Shown: positions 16,971 to 24,963 of the stretch, in pieces
Numbering within the stretch: the stretch's first letter is position 1
How the letters are laid out: every line of letters begins with the position of its first letter
From: JADJPO01 sp963825645
GTDB taxonomy: Bacteria > Actinomycetota > Actinomycetes > Actinomycetales > Kineosporiaceae
Reading direction: 5' to 3'
NCBI GenBank assembly: GCA_963825645.1
Contig: CAWGTT010000001.1
Span: forward strand, 372,001 to 436,000
Length of the DNA stretch: 64,000 nt
Made by a program: the position numbers and the translations under genes
The notes under the pieces: model-generated
Databases searched by the model: none
What the model saw: the letters and a program-made list of their open reading frames with translations, nothing else
Told to the model about the DNA's origin: nothing

Positions 16971-19927
16971 GCCCGTTCCGCCTCGGTGGCGGGCAGCCGG
17001 AAGACCTCCGGGCCCGGCTTCAGGGGGCGCATCAGCCAGTAGGGGCGCCGGGTGCCGTCCGGAGAGACGTCGAACGCGGTGCGCGTCATGGCCAGCCAGC
17101 GCAGGTAGGCCTTGTGGGCGAGCCCGGTGTCGACCACGACGTCGCCGTAGGCGTCGCCGGGTTGGGCCCTGGTCACCCGCACCGCCTGGTGCCAGCAGTG
17201 CATGCCCGAGATCGGGTCCGGGTGCACCGGGAAGGTGAGGTTCTGGTGCACGCCGACGTCGGTCCACCAGATCCGCGAGGTGTCCGGGTCGGCGGAGTCG
17301 TAGGGCGTGACGCCCGAGATCCGCGACAGGCTCCACGAGGTGCCCTGCCTGGCCAGGTCGACCGTGGCCGAGGTCTGCCCGCCGACCGTGTGCGTCTCCT
17401 GCGCCGGCTTCCACCGGCCCATGTGATGGCTGCAGGCGACGACGCCCGGGCGGATGCCCTCGGTCACCCAGGCCTTGGCCACGAAGTGACCGATCTCGGT
17501 GCTCACCCGCACCAGGTCGCCGGTGCGCACGTCCAGTCGAGCCGCGTCGCGGGGGTGTAGCCACAGCGGGTTGCTGTGCGAGAGCTCGTTGAGCCACTTG
17601 GAGTTGGCGCTGCGGGTGTGGATCTGGGTGGGTAGGCGGAAGGTGGAGATGAGCACCAGCTCGTCGGGGCCGAGCTCGCTGGGGTGCACGTGGCTGCGCT
17701 GGTAGGTGGGCACGGCCAGGTCGAGCCAGCCCCACTGCGCCACCGTCGTCGAGTAGAACTCCAGGAGCCCGCTCGGGGTCGGGAAGCCACGCTTGGCCTG
17801 TCCGTCCACGCTCACCCCGACCGGACGGCGCCCGGCGGCGTCCTCGACCGGCCCCCCGACCGGTGCCAGGTTGACCGGTGCCGGCTTCGGGCTGGGCGAG
17901 TAGATCCGGCCGAGCTCGGTGGTCACCGCACCCTCGAGCTCTGGGTCGGGAACCGCCTGCTCGAAGATCTGCCCGACGTGGGAGGAGATCTCGAACGCAC
18001 CGTAGCGACGCATGTACTCCAGCGGGGTCAGACCCTCTGCTGCAGCCTTCTCCGGCAGGCCCGGTACCGAGTTGTCGAAGATCCAGCCGTAGTAGTCGTC
18101 GATGGTCATCTTGCGGCCCGGCTCGTCCGGCGCCTCGTGGTACCTGCGAATGCCGAGGGTGCCGTCCGGGTCGATCCTCCAGGACAGCTCGGTCCAGAAC
18201 TCGTTCTCCTCCCAGACCTCTCCGGGGTTCACCTCGCGCGTGTCGGACACTTTCTGGCCCAGGCGTTCCCGGGCCGCCCGCAGCACCGGCTGGCGGAAGC
18301 CGACCCACTGCCCGCCGTACTGCTCATAGGAGTGGATGTCGTGGCGCTCGCTGGCCAGGCCCATCGGCAGCACGTAGTCGGCGAGGTAGGCGGTCTCGTT
18401 CCAGGTCGGGGTCAGCGCCACGTGCAGCCCGATCAGGCTGGGGTCGGTGAGCACCTCGACCCAGGACATGCCGTCGGGGTTGGTCCACACCGGGTTGTAG
18501 ACCCGGGTGAAGTAGACGTCGATGGTGCCGCGGCCCTCTTTCAGGAAGTGCGGCAGCAGGAAGGACAGCTCGTTCATCGCCAGCGGGTACTCGATCGGCC
18601 AGGTGAGCTCGTTCCACTGGTGCGGGTGAGGCGGTATGTAGGGCGGGCGCGGCACGAACTTCGTCCAGGCGTTCGGGTACAGGCCACCCTCGGTGGCCAC
18701 CGCGCCGAGCAGCGCGTTGAGCAGGAACATGGTCCGCGAGACCTGCCAGCCGCCGAGGTTGCCGGCTGCGGCCGAGCGCCACGTGTGCGTGGACAGCCGG
18801 GTGCCGGCGCGGGCCACGGTCTCGGCGACCTCCTCGATCACCGAGGCGTCCACCCCCGACTCGGCGGCGGCGAACGCCGGCGTGTACTCCTGGTAGAGCT
18901 CGGCGAGGACCCGCTCGAAGGACTCGAAGGTCGCGGGCAGGCCCGGGTGCTGCTCGATGAGGTACTCCCGCCAGTTCCACCACCGGCGCACGAACTCGCG
19001 GTCGTAGGTCTTCGTCGCGATCAGGTGCCGGGCGATCGCCAGCATGATCGCGGCCTCGGAACCGGGCACCGGTGAGAGCCAGTAGTCGGCGTGGGTGGCG
19101 GTGTTCGACAGCCTGGTGTCGAGCACGATGACCTTCGCGCCGCGGGCCTTGGCCTCCATGATCCGCTGGGCGTGCGGGTTGAAGTAGTGGCCTGTCTCCA
19201 GGTGAGCGCTGATCAGCAGGATGACGTCGGCGTTGGCGTGGTCCGGAGACGGGCGGTCGATACCGCTCCAGTAGTGGTAGCCGGCCCGAGCACCGGAGGA
19301 GCAGACGTTGGTATGCGAGTTGTGCCCGTCGACCCCCCAGGACGCGAGCACCCGCTCGGTGAAGCCGTCCTCGCCGGGTCGGCCCACGTGGTACATCACC
19401 TGGTTCGGCCGGTCGGCGACGATCGCCGCTCGGATCCGGGCGGCGATGTCGTCGAGGGCCTCGTCCCAGGAGACCGGCTGCCAGCGACCCTCGCCACGCT
19501 CACCGGACCGCTTGAGGGGGTGCAGGATCCGGTCGGGGTCGGTGACCTGGTTGATGGTCGCCGGGCCCTTGGCGCAGTTGCGGCCTCGCGAGCCCGGGTG
19601 CTCCGGGTTGCCCTCGAACTTGCGCACCTGCAGCGTCTCGCGGTCGACGTAGGCCAGCAGGCCGCACGCCGACTCGCAGTTGAAGCACGTGGTCGGCACC
19701 AGCATCGAGCGCCTCTCGACCCGGTTCGGCCAGGCCTTCGAGTCCAGCTCGACCCAGTCGTCCCACCGCTCTTTCGGCGGGTGCGAGGCGAAGTGCACCC
19801 GGCTCGCCCCGGGGTAGAAGGTCTCTCCGCGGGACTGCACGGCCTCGCGGGTCGCGCTGACGCGCCGTCCGAGCTCGGCCACCCTGTCATGGTGGCCGGA
19901 CGTCGGCTGGTTCGGGGTGGCGCTCAT
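16967..19927 (-). CDS. Molybdopterin oxidoreductase catalytic subunit, SoeA-like (sulfite dehydrogenase type)
   Basis: 986 residues from ATG 19927, preceded by aggagga. A [4Fe-4S] site is formed by C81, C84, C88 and C118 (CFNCESACG ... NCAKG). The molybdopterin domains follow, with the probable Mo ligand cysteine in HTNVCSSGARAG at about residue 205, and a C-terminal dinucleotide-binding barrel (VRTGDLVRVSTEIG). There is no twin-arginine signal, so the enzyme should stay in the cytoplasm. That favours SoeA, which oxidises sulfite to sulfate on the cytoplasmic side, over the exported PsrA/PhsA polysulfide or thiosulfate reductases. The neighbours (Fe-S/NrfD subunits, TorD, DsrE2, TusA, and divergent persulfide dioxygenase) agree. 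Substrate is inference. Confidence 0.85.
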   Translation of the reverse strand: MSATPNQPTSGHHDRVAELGRRVSATREAVQSRGETFYPGASRVHFASHPPKERWDDWVELDSKAWPNRVERRSMLVPTTCFNCESACGLLAYVDRETLQVRKFEGNPEHPGSRGRNCAKGPATINQVTDPDRILHPLKRSGERGEGRWQPVSWDEALDDIAARIRAAIVADRPNQVMYHVGRPGEDGFTERVLASWGVDGHNSHTNVCSSGARAGYHYWSGIDRPSPDHANADVILLISAHLETGHYFNPHAQRIMEAKARGAKVIVLDTRLSNTATHADYWLSPVPGSEAAIMLAIARHLIATKTYDREFVRRWWNWREYLIEQHPGLPATFESFERVLAELYQEYTPAFAAAESGVDASVIEEVAETVARAGTRLSTHTWRSAAAGNLGGWQVSRTMFLLNALLGAVATEGGLYPNAWTKFVPRPPYIPPHPHQWNELTWPIEYPLAMNELSFLLPHFLKEGRGTIDVYFTRVYNPVWTNPDGMSWVEVLTDPSLIGLHVALTPTWNETAYLADYVLPMGLASERHDIHSYEQYGGQWVGFRQPVLRAARERLGQKVSDTREVNPGEVWEENEFWTELSWRIDPDGTLGIRRYHEAPDEPGRKMTIDDYYGWIFDNSVPGLPEKAAAEGLTPLEYMRRYGAFEISSHVGQIFEQAVPDPELEGAVTTELGRIYSPSPKPAPVNLAPVGGPVEDAAGRRPVGVSVDGQAKRGFPTPSGLLEFYSTTVAQWGWLDLAVPTYQRSHVHPSELGPDELVLISTFRLPTQIHTRSANSKWLNELSHSNPLWLHPRDAARLDVRTGDLVRVSTEIGHFVAKAWVTEGIRPGVVACSHHMGRWKPAQETHTVGGQTSATVDLARQGTSWSLSRISGVTPYDSADPDTSRIWWTDVGVHQNLTFPVHPDPISGMHCWHQAVRVTRAQPGDAYGDVVVDTGLAHKAYLRWLAMTRTAFDVSPDGTRRPYWLMRPLKPGPEVFRLPATEAERA

Positions 19928-19968
19928 CAGGGTCCTCCTGGCGTGCAATGTGGTTCAGCGACGGCGGG

Positions 19969-20859
19969 TCAGGCGAGGGGGACCGACTGGCCCGCTTGGA
20001 CGTAGGCGTGCTCGTGGGCCAGCAGGCCGGCCGCGGCGAGCGCCCCCAGCACAGCCGCCGCGGCGCCCACCCAGGGGGCGGCCAGGGCAACCGCGACGAG
20101 TACCACCCCGGCCCAGAAGTAACCGCGGTAGCGGCCGTGGGTCATCGTGTGGGCGGCCAACGCCGCGTGCGCGGTCGGGTGGACCACACTCACCTCACCG
20201 GCCACCATCAGCAGGTGGACGGCGGCCGAGCCGGCCAGCACCCAGGCCAGCGGCTCGGTGTCGACGCCGGTCAGCGCCGCGATCGGCGTGAGCACCGCCG
20301 CGCCGGCCAGCACGGCCTGGACCAGCAGGTGCGGCGGCAGCAGTGGGCTCTGCCACAGGTCCCGGGCCTTGGCCTGGGCGAACAGGTAAGCGGTGTACAC
20401 CGCGGCCAGAGCGGCCAGGACCACCCCCGGGACGGCGGCCACCTGCCGTAGCGTGTCCGAGCCGATCAGGGCGGCCAGCAGGTGCAGCCCGAGAACGCCG
20501 GCGTAGCCGGTCAGGATGATCCCGCCGCGGACCAGCCAGGACCGCCACTGCGGTCTGGTGAGCACGTAGAAGAACCGGGTCGGGTGCTCCAGGTCGGCGA
20601 CCAGGACCGCCGCGGTGACCGCCAGCATGACGGTGGCCACCACCGGCGCCGTCCAGACCCAGAACGTCTCGCCCCAGCCGAAACGCCCGGCCAGCACGAG
20701 CAGCAGTGGGGCCAGGTAGGCGCCCGCCGCGATGGACTTGGTCCACGTGTACAGGCTCACCCGCCAGTCCCACGGAGCCCGGTGGGCCACGTCGTAGGAC
20801 AGGATCGCCGCGGCGCTGGAGTTGGGGGCACCCGGGTTGCCGCCGGGCACGATGTGCGC
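19969..20859 (-). CDS. NrfD/PsrC/SoeC-type membrane anchor, apparently continuous with the Fe-S subunit across a frameshift
   Basis: About 296 codons ending at 19969. About eight hydrophobic segments run from LYTWTKSIAAGAYLAPLLL to the C-terminal AAAVLGALAAAGLLAHEHA. This is the NrfD fold, which passes electrons between the Fe-S subunit and the quinone pool. The frame has no ATG and no Shine-Dalgarno near a sensible start. It reads AHIVPGGNPGAPNSSAA directly on from the Fe-S frame if one base at 20860 is skipped. A GTG in AHIVPGG could start a separate protein. The antisense of this region keeps the Fe-S frame open to 20195, so separate overlapping genes would need an implausible 660-base overlap. 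Confidence 0.8.
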   Translation of the reverse strand, partial: AHIVPGGNPGAPNSSAAAILSYDVAHRAPWDWRVSLYTWTKSIAAGAYLAPLLLVLAGRFGWGETFWVWTAPVVATVMLAVTAAVLVADLEHPTRFFYVLTRPQWRSWLVRGGIILTGYAGVLGLHLLAALIGSDTLRQVAAVPGVVLAALAAVYTAYLFAQAKARDLWQSPLLPPHLLVQAVLAGAAVLTPIAALTGVDTEPLAWVLAGSAAVHLLMVAGEVSVVHPTAHAALAAHTMTHGRYRGYFWAGVVLVAVALAAPWVGAAAAVLGALAAAGLLAHEHAYVQAGQSVPLA

Positions 20860-20860
20860 A

Positions 20861-21526
20861 CCCGGTGGGCTTCTCGGCCCAGGCGAAGACGTCGCCGGAC
20901 GGCGCCGCCGCGGCAAGCGGGTCGAGGGTGGCTGCGGTCGCTCCCCGATAGAAGACCTTGGGCCGGGTGCCCTTCTCCGGCCGGCGCACCGCCACCGGCT
21001 GACGGCCCACGATCTGGTTGGCCGGTGCGTCCTCGTCGTCGCTCTCGGCGATCAGGATCGCCTGGGTGGGGCAGACGCTGACGCAGGCCGGCTCCAGCCC
21101 GATGTCCAGCCGGTGCGCGCAGAAGTTGCACTTCTCCGCGCTGTGGTCGACCGGGTTGATGAAGATCGCGTCGTACGGGCAGGCCGCCATGCACGCCTTG
21201 CAGCCGATGCAGGAGTCCTTGGAGAAGTCCACGATCCCGTCCGGCCGGGCGAACATCGCCCCGGTCGGGCAGGCCGCCACGCACGGGGCGTCCTCGCACT
21301 GGTTGCACCGGGTGACCTGGAAGGCGCGGCGGGTCTGCGGGAAGGTGCCGACGTCGACGCTCTTCACGAAGGTGCGGGTCACCGACAACGGCACGTCGTT
21401 CTCCGACTTGCACGCTGTGGTGCAGGCGTGGCAGCCGATGCACTTGGTCTGGTCCAGCACCTTGAGCAGGCGACGGCCCGACGGCGCCGGTGTGGGAGCG
21501 TCGGGCGGGGTGTCGAGGGCGGTCAT
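20861..21526 (-). CDS. Four-cluster Fe-S electron-transfer subunit, SoeB/PsrB-like
   Basis: ATG 21526 has aaggagagg seven bases upstream. Four cysteine groups for [4Fe-4S] clusters follow in order: CIGCHACTTACKSEND, CNQCEDAPCVAACPTGA, CIGCKACMAACPYDA and CNFCAHRLDI with CVSVCPTQA. This is the DmsB/PsrB layout. Useful sequence ends at residue 222 (VFAWAEKPTG). Beyond that the frame continues without stop to 20195 but as meaningless antisense-like sequence, while the NrfD domain continues in the +1 frame. I mark the end at the shift point. It takes electrons from the molybdenum subunit and passes them to NrfD. First gene of the minus-strand operon that ends at tusA. Confidence 0.88.
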
Positions 21527-21572
21527 GCACCTCTCCTTCGAGGCGGGCCGACGACGGACCGGGCGGGCCCGG

Positions 21573-21917
21573 TCAGCCGGCGTGGTTGCTGGTCGACTGG
21601 GCCTGCGTGGTGACGGCGGCGTCGGTGGTCTGGACGCTGGCGCAGACGATCGCGCACAGCTGCTCGATGCTGGGCTCGCTGATCCGGTAGACGATGCTGC
21701 GACCTTGACGGCGCCGCGCCACCATGCCGCCCATGGCGAGGCGACCCAAGTGCTGGGAGGTGTTGGCCACGCTCACGTCGCTGGCATGTGCGAGCTGCCC
21801 GACGCTCGCCGTGCCGGCGTCGTGCAGCGCACTGAGGATGCGCAGCCGCGTGGGGTCGCTCAGCAGAGCGAACCTGTGGGCGACCTGCTCGAGGGCGGCG
21901 GGCGGGACGACGGGCAT
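21573..21917 (-). CDS. ArsR-family repressor, candidate sulfur-responsive
   Basis: 114 residues. A winged-helix ArsR domain occupies residues 5-80: LSDPTRLRILSAL, SVGQLAHASDVSVANTSQHL (recognition helix) and MVARRRQGRSIVYRI (wing). Two cysteines near the C-terminus, C88 and C92 (QLCAIVCASV), could bind metal or form a di-, tri- or tetrasulfide as in SqrR/BigR-type persulfide sensors. Which of the two applies cannot be decided here. It is divergent from the persulfide dioxygenase gene, with a 26-base dyad between them, and lies just upstream of the Fe-S/NrfD operon on its own strand (47-base gap), so it may control both arms of the sulfur module. Confidence 0.85.
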   Translation of the reverse strand: MPVVPPAALEQVAHRFALLSDPTRLRILSALHDAGTASVGQLAHASDVSVANTSQHLGRLAMGGMVARRRQGRSIVYRISEPSIEQLCAIVCASVQTTDAAVTTQAQSTSNHAG

Positions 21918-21940
21918 GGACAGAACTGTAGGACGTGGAG

Positions 21941-21966
21941 TTCAATCAATCAATTGACCGATTGAA
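21941..21966. promoter_or_regulatory. 26-base ArsR-type operator
   Basis: The two 13-base halves match in 11 of 13 positions as an inverted repeat: perfect 7-base outer arms (TTCAATC / GATTGAA) and a TCAA/TTGA centre. It is AT-rich in GC-rich surroundings. It lies 24 bases from the ArsR start (21917) and 50 bases from the dioxygenase start (22016), as ArsR operators do. Binding by the adjacent ArsR protein is inference. Confidence 0.7.
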
Positions 21967-22015
21967 GATTCTCGGTGGTGGTCCGGCACCGCCACCGGGA
22001 CCTGGAGCGGAACGG

Positions 22016-23410
22016 GTGATCTTCGTGGACATCGAGGTCTTCGTGACCCCGGGGCTCGGTGACAACACGTTCGTCCTCGTCTCAGGAGACGAGGCCGCCG
22101 TCATCGACCCTCAGCGAGATGCATGGCGGTTCGTCGAGGCGGCCACCGGACGCAAGGCGAGGGTGCGCAGCGTGCTGGAGACGCATGTGCACAACGACTA
22201 CGTCTCGGGTGCTCACGAGATCCGTGCCGCCACCGGCGCCGAGCTCGTGCTGCCGGCCGACGGCAAGTACGAGTTCGCCCATCGTGGGGCTCGCGAGGGC
22301 GAGGAGGTGCGGCTCGGTGACCTGCGACTGGTCGCCATGGACACTCCCGGCCACACCTACGAGCACATCGCCTGGCTCGTCTACGAGCAGGACAACCCGG
22401 AGCCGGTCGCCGTCTTCACCGGCGGCAGCCTCCTCGTGGGCAGCGCCGGGCGCAGCGACCTGCTCGGCCCCGAGCACACCACTGCGCTGACCGCCGCGCA
22501 GTTCGCCACCGTGCGCCGGCTCGGGGAGCTGCCGGACGGCGTGCGGGTCTTGCCGACGCACGGCGCCGGCAGCTTCTGCGTGGCCGCGATGCCCTCGACG
22601 GAGCGCACCAGCACCGTCGGCATCGAGCGGAAGACCAACCCGCTGATCGGCGCGGTCGACCTGGCCGACTTCACCGAGGAGCTCAGCGGCGAGCTGATGG
22701 CCTACCCGGCGTACTACCCGAAGATGGCGCCGATCAACCGCGCGGGCGCCCCCGTTCTCGGCGAGCTGCCGCACCTGTCCGCGCTCTCCCTCGCCGACTT
22801 CGAGGCCCACCGCGCCGACGGCGTGGTGGTCGTGGACGTGCGCGAGCGCGACGACTTCGCGGCTGGGCACATCCCGGGATCGGTGAACATCGAGCTCAAC
22901 TCCGGCTTCGGCAGCTACGTGGGCTGGATGCTGCCCTTCGGCAGCCCCCTGCTCCTGGTGCTGCCAGAACCCAAAGACTCCACCGACGCGGTCACCCAGC
23001 TGATCCGGATCGGCTGGCAGACCCCTCTGGGCTACCTCGACGGCGGCCTGCAGGCCTGGCGCGATGCGGGCAACGAGGTCCGCAGCTACCCGAACACCGA
23101 CGTCGCGACCCTGTGCCAGGCGATCGAGAGCGGCCAGCCGGCTCGGATTCTCGACGTGCGCCAACCGCTGGAGTGGGCGTGGGGCGCGGTCCCGGGCGGT
23201 GAGCAGGTGTTCATCGCCGACGTGCCGGGCCGGTTGGCCGAGCTGCGCGGGGACACTCCGACGTGGGTGATCTGCTCCAACGGCCACCGGGCGGCGATCG
23301 CGGCAAGCATGCTGGACGACGGGAACACCGCGGTCCGCTTGGTCGGCGTCGGGGGGGTGGGTGAGCTGCGTCAGCGATGTGGCTCCGCCCTGGCTGCTGC
23401 GCAGGGGTGA
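22016..23410 (+). CDS. CstB-like persulfide dioxygenase-rhodanese (MBL + two rhodanese domains)
   Basis: 464 residues from GTG 22016 (ggag eight bases upstream); an upstream ATG at 21935 would lie before the operator and lacks a ribosome site. Domain 1 is a metallo-beta-lactamase fold with H57, H59, D61 (THVHNDYVSG) and H113 (TPGHTYEH) as iron-site residues. The Asp usual in FTGD is G137 here. Domain 2 is a rhodanese (VVVVDVRERDDFAAGHIPGS) lacking its active cysteine (LLLVLPEP). Domain 3 is a rhodanese with active C420 (VICSNGHRA). This MBL, dead rhodanese, live rhodanese order is that of staphylococcal CstB, which converts persulfides to sulfite/thiosulfate. It heads an operon with the SulP gene (GTGA overlap). 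Confidence 0.85.
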   Translation: MIFVDIEVFVTPGLGDNTFVLVSGDEAAVIDPQRDAWRFVEAATGRKARVRSVLETHVHNDYVSGAHEIRAATGAELVLPADGKYEFAHRGAREGEEVRLGDLRLVAMDTPGHTYEHIAWLVYEQDNPEPVAVFTGGSLLVGSAGRSDLLGPEHTTALTAAQFATVRRLGELPDGVRVLPTHGAGSFCVAAMPSTERTSTVGIERKTNPLIGAVDLADFTEELSGELMAYPAYYPKMAPINRAGAPVLGELPHLSALSLADFEAHRADGVVVVDVRERDDFAAGHIPGSVNIELNSGFGSYVGWMLPFGSPLLLVLPEPKDSTDAVTQLIRIGWQTPLGYLDGGLQAWRDAGNEVRSYPNTDVATLCQAIESGQPARILDVRQPLEWAWGAVPGGEQVFIADVPGRLAELRGDTPTWVICSNGHRAAIAASMLDDGNTAVRLVGVGGVGELRQRCGSALAAAQG

Positions 23411-24963
23411 GCGGGCCGAGCGAACGGCGTCGGTCAGGGCCTCGATGGGGTCCGAGCCGGCGGGACGTGGTGGCCGGCGTGAGCGTGGCGCTGGTCCTCG
23501 CCCCGCAGTCGCTCGCCTACGCCCAGTTGGCCGGCCTGCCACCGGTCCACGGTCTGTACGCGGCGGTGGCGGCCCCGGTGGTGGCGGCCCTGTTCGCCTC
23601 CTCTCCCTACCTGCAGACCGGGCCGGTCGCGATGACCAGCCTGCTCACGCTGGGGGCGCTGTCGGCGATCGCGCCGGTCGGTACTGCGGAGTTCGCCGTC
23701 CACGCAGCACTGCTCGCCGTGGTGGTCGGGCTGGTCCGGGTCGGGCTCGGGCTGGCCCGCGCCGGGGTGATCGGCTACCTGCTCTCCGCGCCGGCCGTGG
23801 CCGGCTTCACCACCGGAGCCGCGGTGCTGATCGTGTCCTCCCAGCTGCCGACTCTGCTCGGCACGAGCGCCGAGGCGGGCAACCCACTGGTCGGGGCTGT
23901 GCAGACGCTGTCCCGCCCGGGCGACTGGAACCCCGCCACGGTCGCCCTCGGCGTCGGCGTCATCGTGGTGATCCGCGGCGTCCGCCGGATCAGCCCGCTG
24001 GCTCCAGGGGTACTGGTCGCGATCGCTGCGGCGCTCATCCTCGTCCGCCTGGTCGGGCCGATCGGCACCCCCGTCGGCGGGCTCGACCTCGAGCTGCCAC
24101 CGTCCCCGACCGAGCTGCCCTGGGCCTCGCTGCCCGCGCTGCTGCTGCCCGGCGTCGTCATCGCCGTGATCGGGTTCGCCGAGCCCGCCTCGATCGCCCG
24201 CCGGTACGCAACCGCAGAACGGCAACGATGGAACCCCGACCGCGAGCTGGTCTCGCAGGGGGCGGCCAACCTGGCGGCGGGGCTGGCGGCGGGACTGCCG
24301 GTCGGCGGGTCGTTCTCCCGCACCGCCCTGAACAAGATGGCCGGGGCCGGCAGCCGCTGGAGCGGCGCCATCACCGGGCTGGCTGTGCTCGCGCTGCTGC
24401 CGTTCGCCGGCGTTCTGGCCACCCTGCCCCGGGCGGCGCTGGCCGGGCTGGTGATCGCCGCAGTGATGTCGTTGGTCGACCTGGGCTCGCTGGTCCGCTT
24501 CTGGCGGCTCTCGCCGATGCAGGCGGTGGTCTCTCTTGGCACGCTGGTGGCCACCCTGGCCCTGGCGCCGCGCCTGGAGCGGGCCGTGCTGGTCGGCGTC
24601 GGACTGGCCCTGGCCGTCCACCTGTGGCGCGAGCTGCACCTGCCCGTGGAGACCGAGGTGATCGGTTCCACGCTGCGACTGCGGCCGAGTGGGGTGCTCT
24701 ACTTCGCCTCCACCCCGGCCCTGGAGGACCGGCTGATCGACCTGCTGGCCGCCCACACCGAAGTGGAACGGGTGGAGATCGACCTGTCGGCCCTGGGTCG
24801 GATCGACCTGACCGGGATGCTCGCTCTGCGGTCGGTGGTGGAGGACTTCGCCACCCGGTTCGAGATCGACGTGGTCAACGTCCCGCCGACCGCTCGGCGC
24901 CTCGTCGAGCGAGTCCTGCCGCGGGGCGAGTCCGCGGCTGAGCGCGCCCGACGGATCAGCTGA
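23407..24963 (+). CDS. SulP-family anion transporter with STAS domain
   Basis: 518 residues from GTG 23407, overlapping the preceding stop (GTGA). The transmembrane part shows the SulP hallmarks: SVALVLAPQSLAYAQLAGL, PPVHGLYAAVAAPVVAALF, SPYLQTGPVAMTSLL, then the second inverted repeat, NLAAGLAAGLPVGGSFSRTA. A C-terminal STAS domain begins around ETEVIGSTLRLRPSGVLYF and contains IDLSALGRIDLTGM. SulP proteins move sulfate or bicarbonate and related anions. Coupled to a persulfide dioxygenase and facing a sulfite-oxidising enzyme, it most likely moves sulfate or sulfite; direction is not known. Its last 8 bases overlap the end of mdh on the other strand. Confidence 0.88.
   Translation: MSGPSERRRSGPRWGPSRRDVVAGVSVALVLAPQSLAYAQLAGLPPVHGLYAAVAAPVVAALFASSPYLQTGPVAMTSLLTLGALSAIAPVGTAEFAVHAALLAVVVGLVRVGLGLARAGVIGYLLSAPAVAGFTTGAAVLIVSSQLPTLLGTSAEAGNPLVGAVQTLSRPGDWNPATVALGVGVIVVIRGVRRISPLAPGVLVAIAAALILVRLVGPIGTPVGGLDLELPPSPTELPWASLPALLLPGVVIAVIGFAEPASIARRYATAERQRWNPDRELVSQGAANLAAGLAAGLPVGGSFSRTALNKMAGAGSRWSGAITGLAVLALLPFAGVLATLPRAALAGLVIAAVMSLVDLGSLVRFWRLSPMQAVVSLGTLVATLALAPRLERAVLVGVGLALAVHLWRELHLPVETEVIGSTLRLRPSGVLYFASTPALEDRLIDLLAAHTEVERVEIDLSALGRIDLTGMLALRSVVEDFATRFEIDVVNVPPTARRLVERVLPRGESAAERARRIS

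Noticed and set aside
20195..20860. C-terminal extension of the Fe-S protein
   Set aside because: Reads as Arg/Gly/Pro-rich antisense-like sequence over the NrfD domain; a frameshift into NrfD explains it better.
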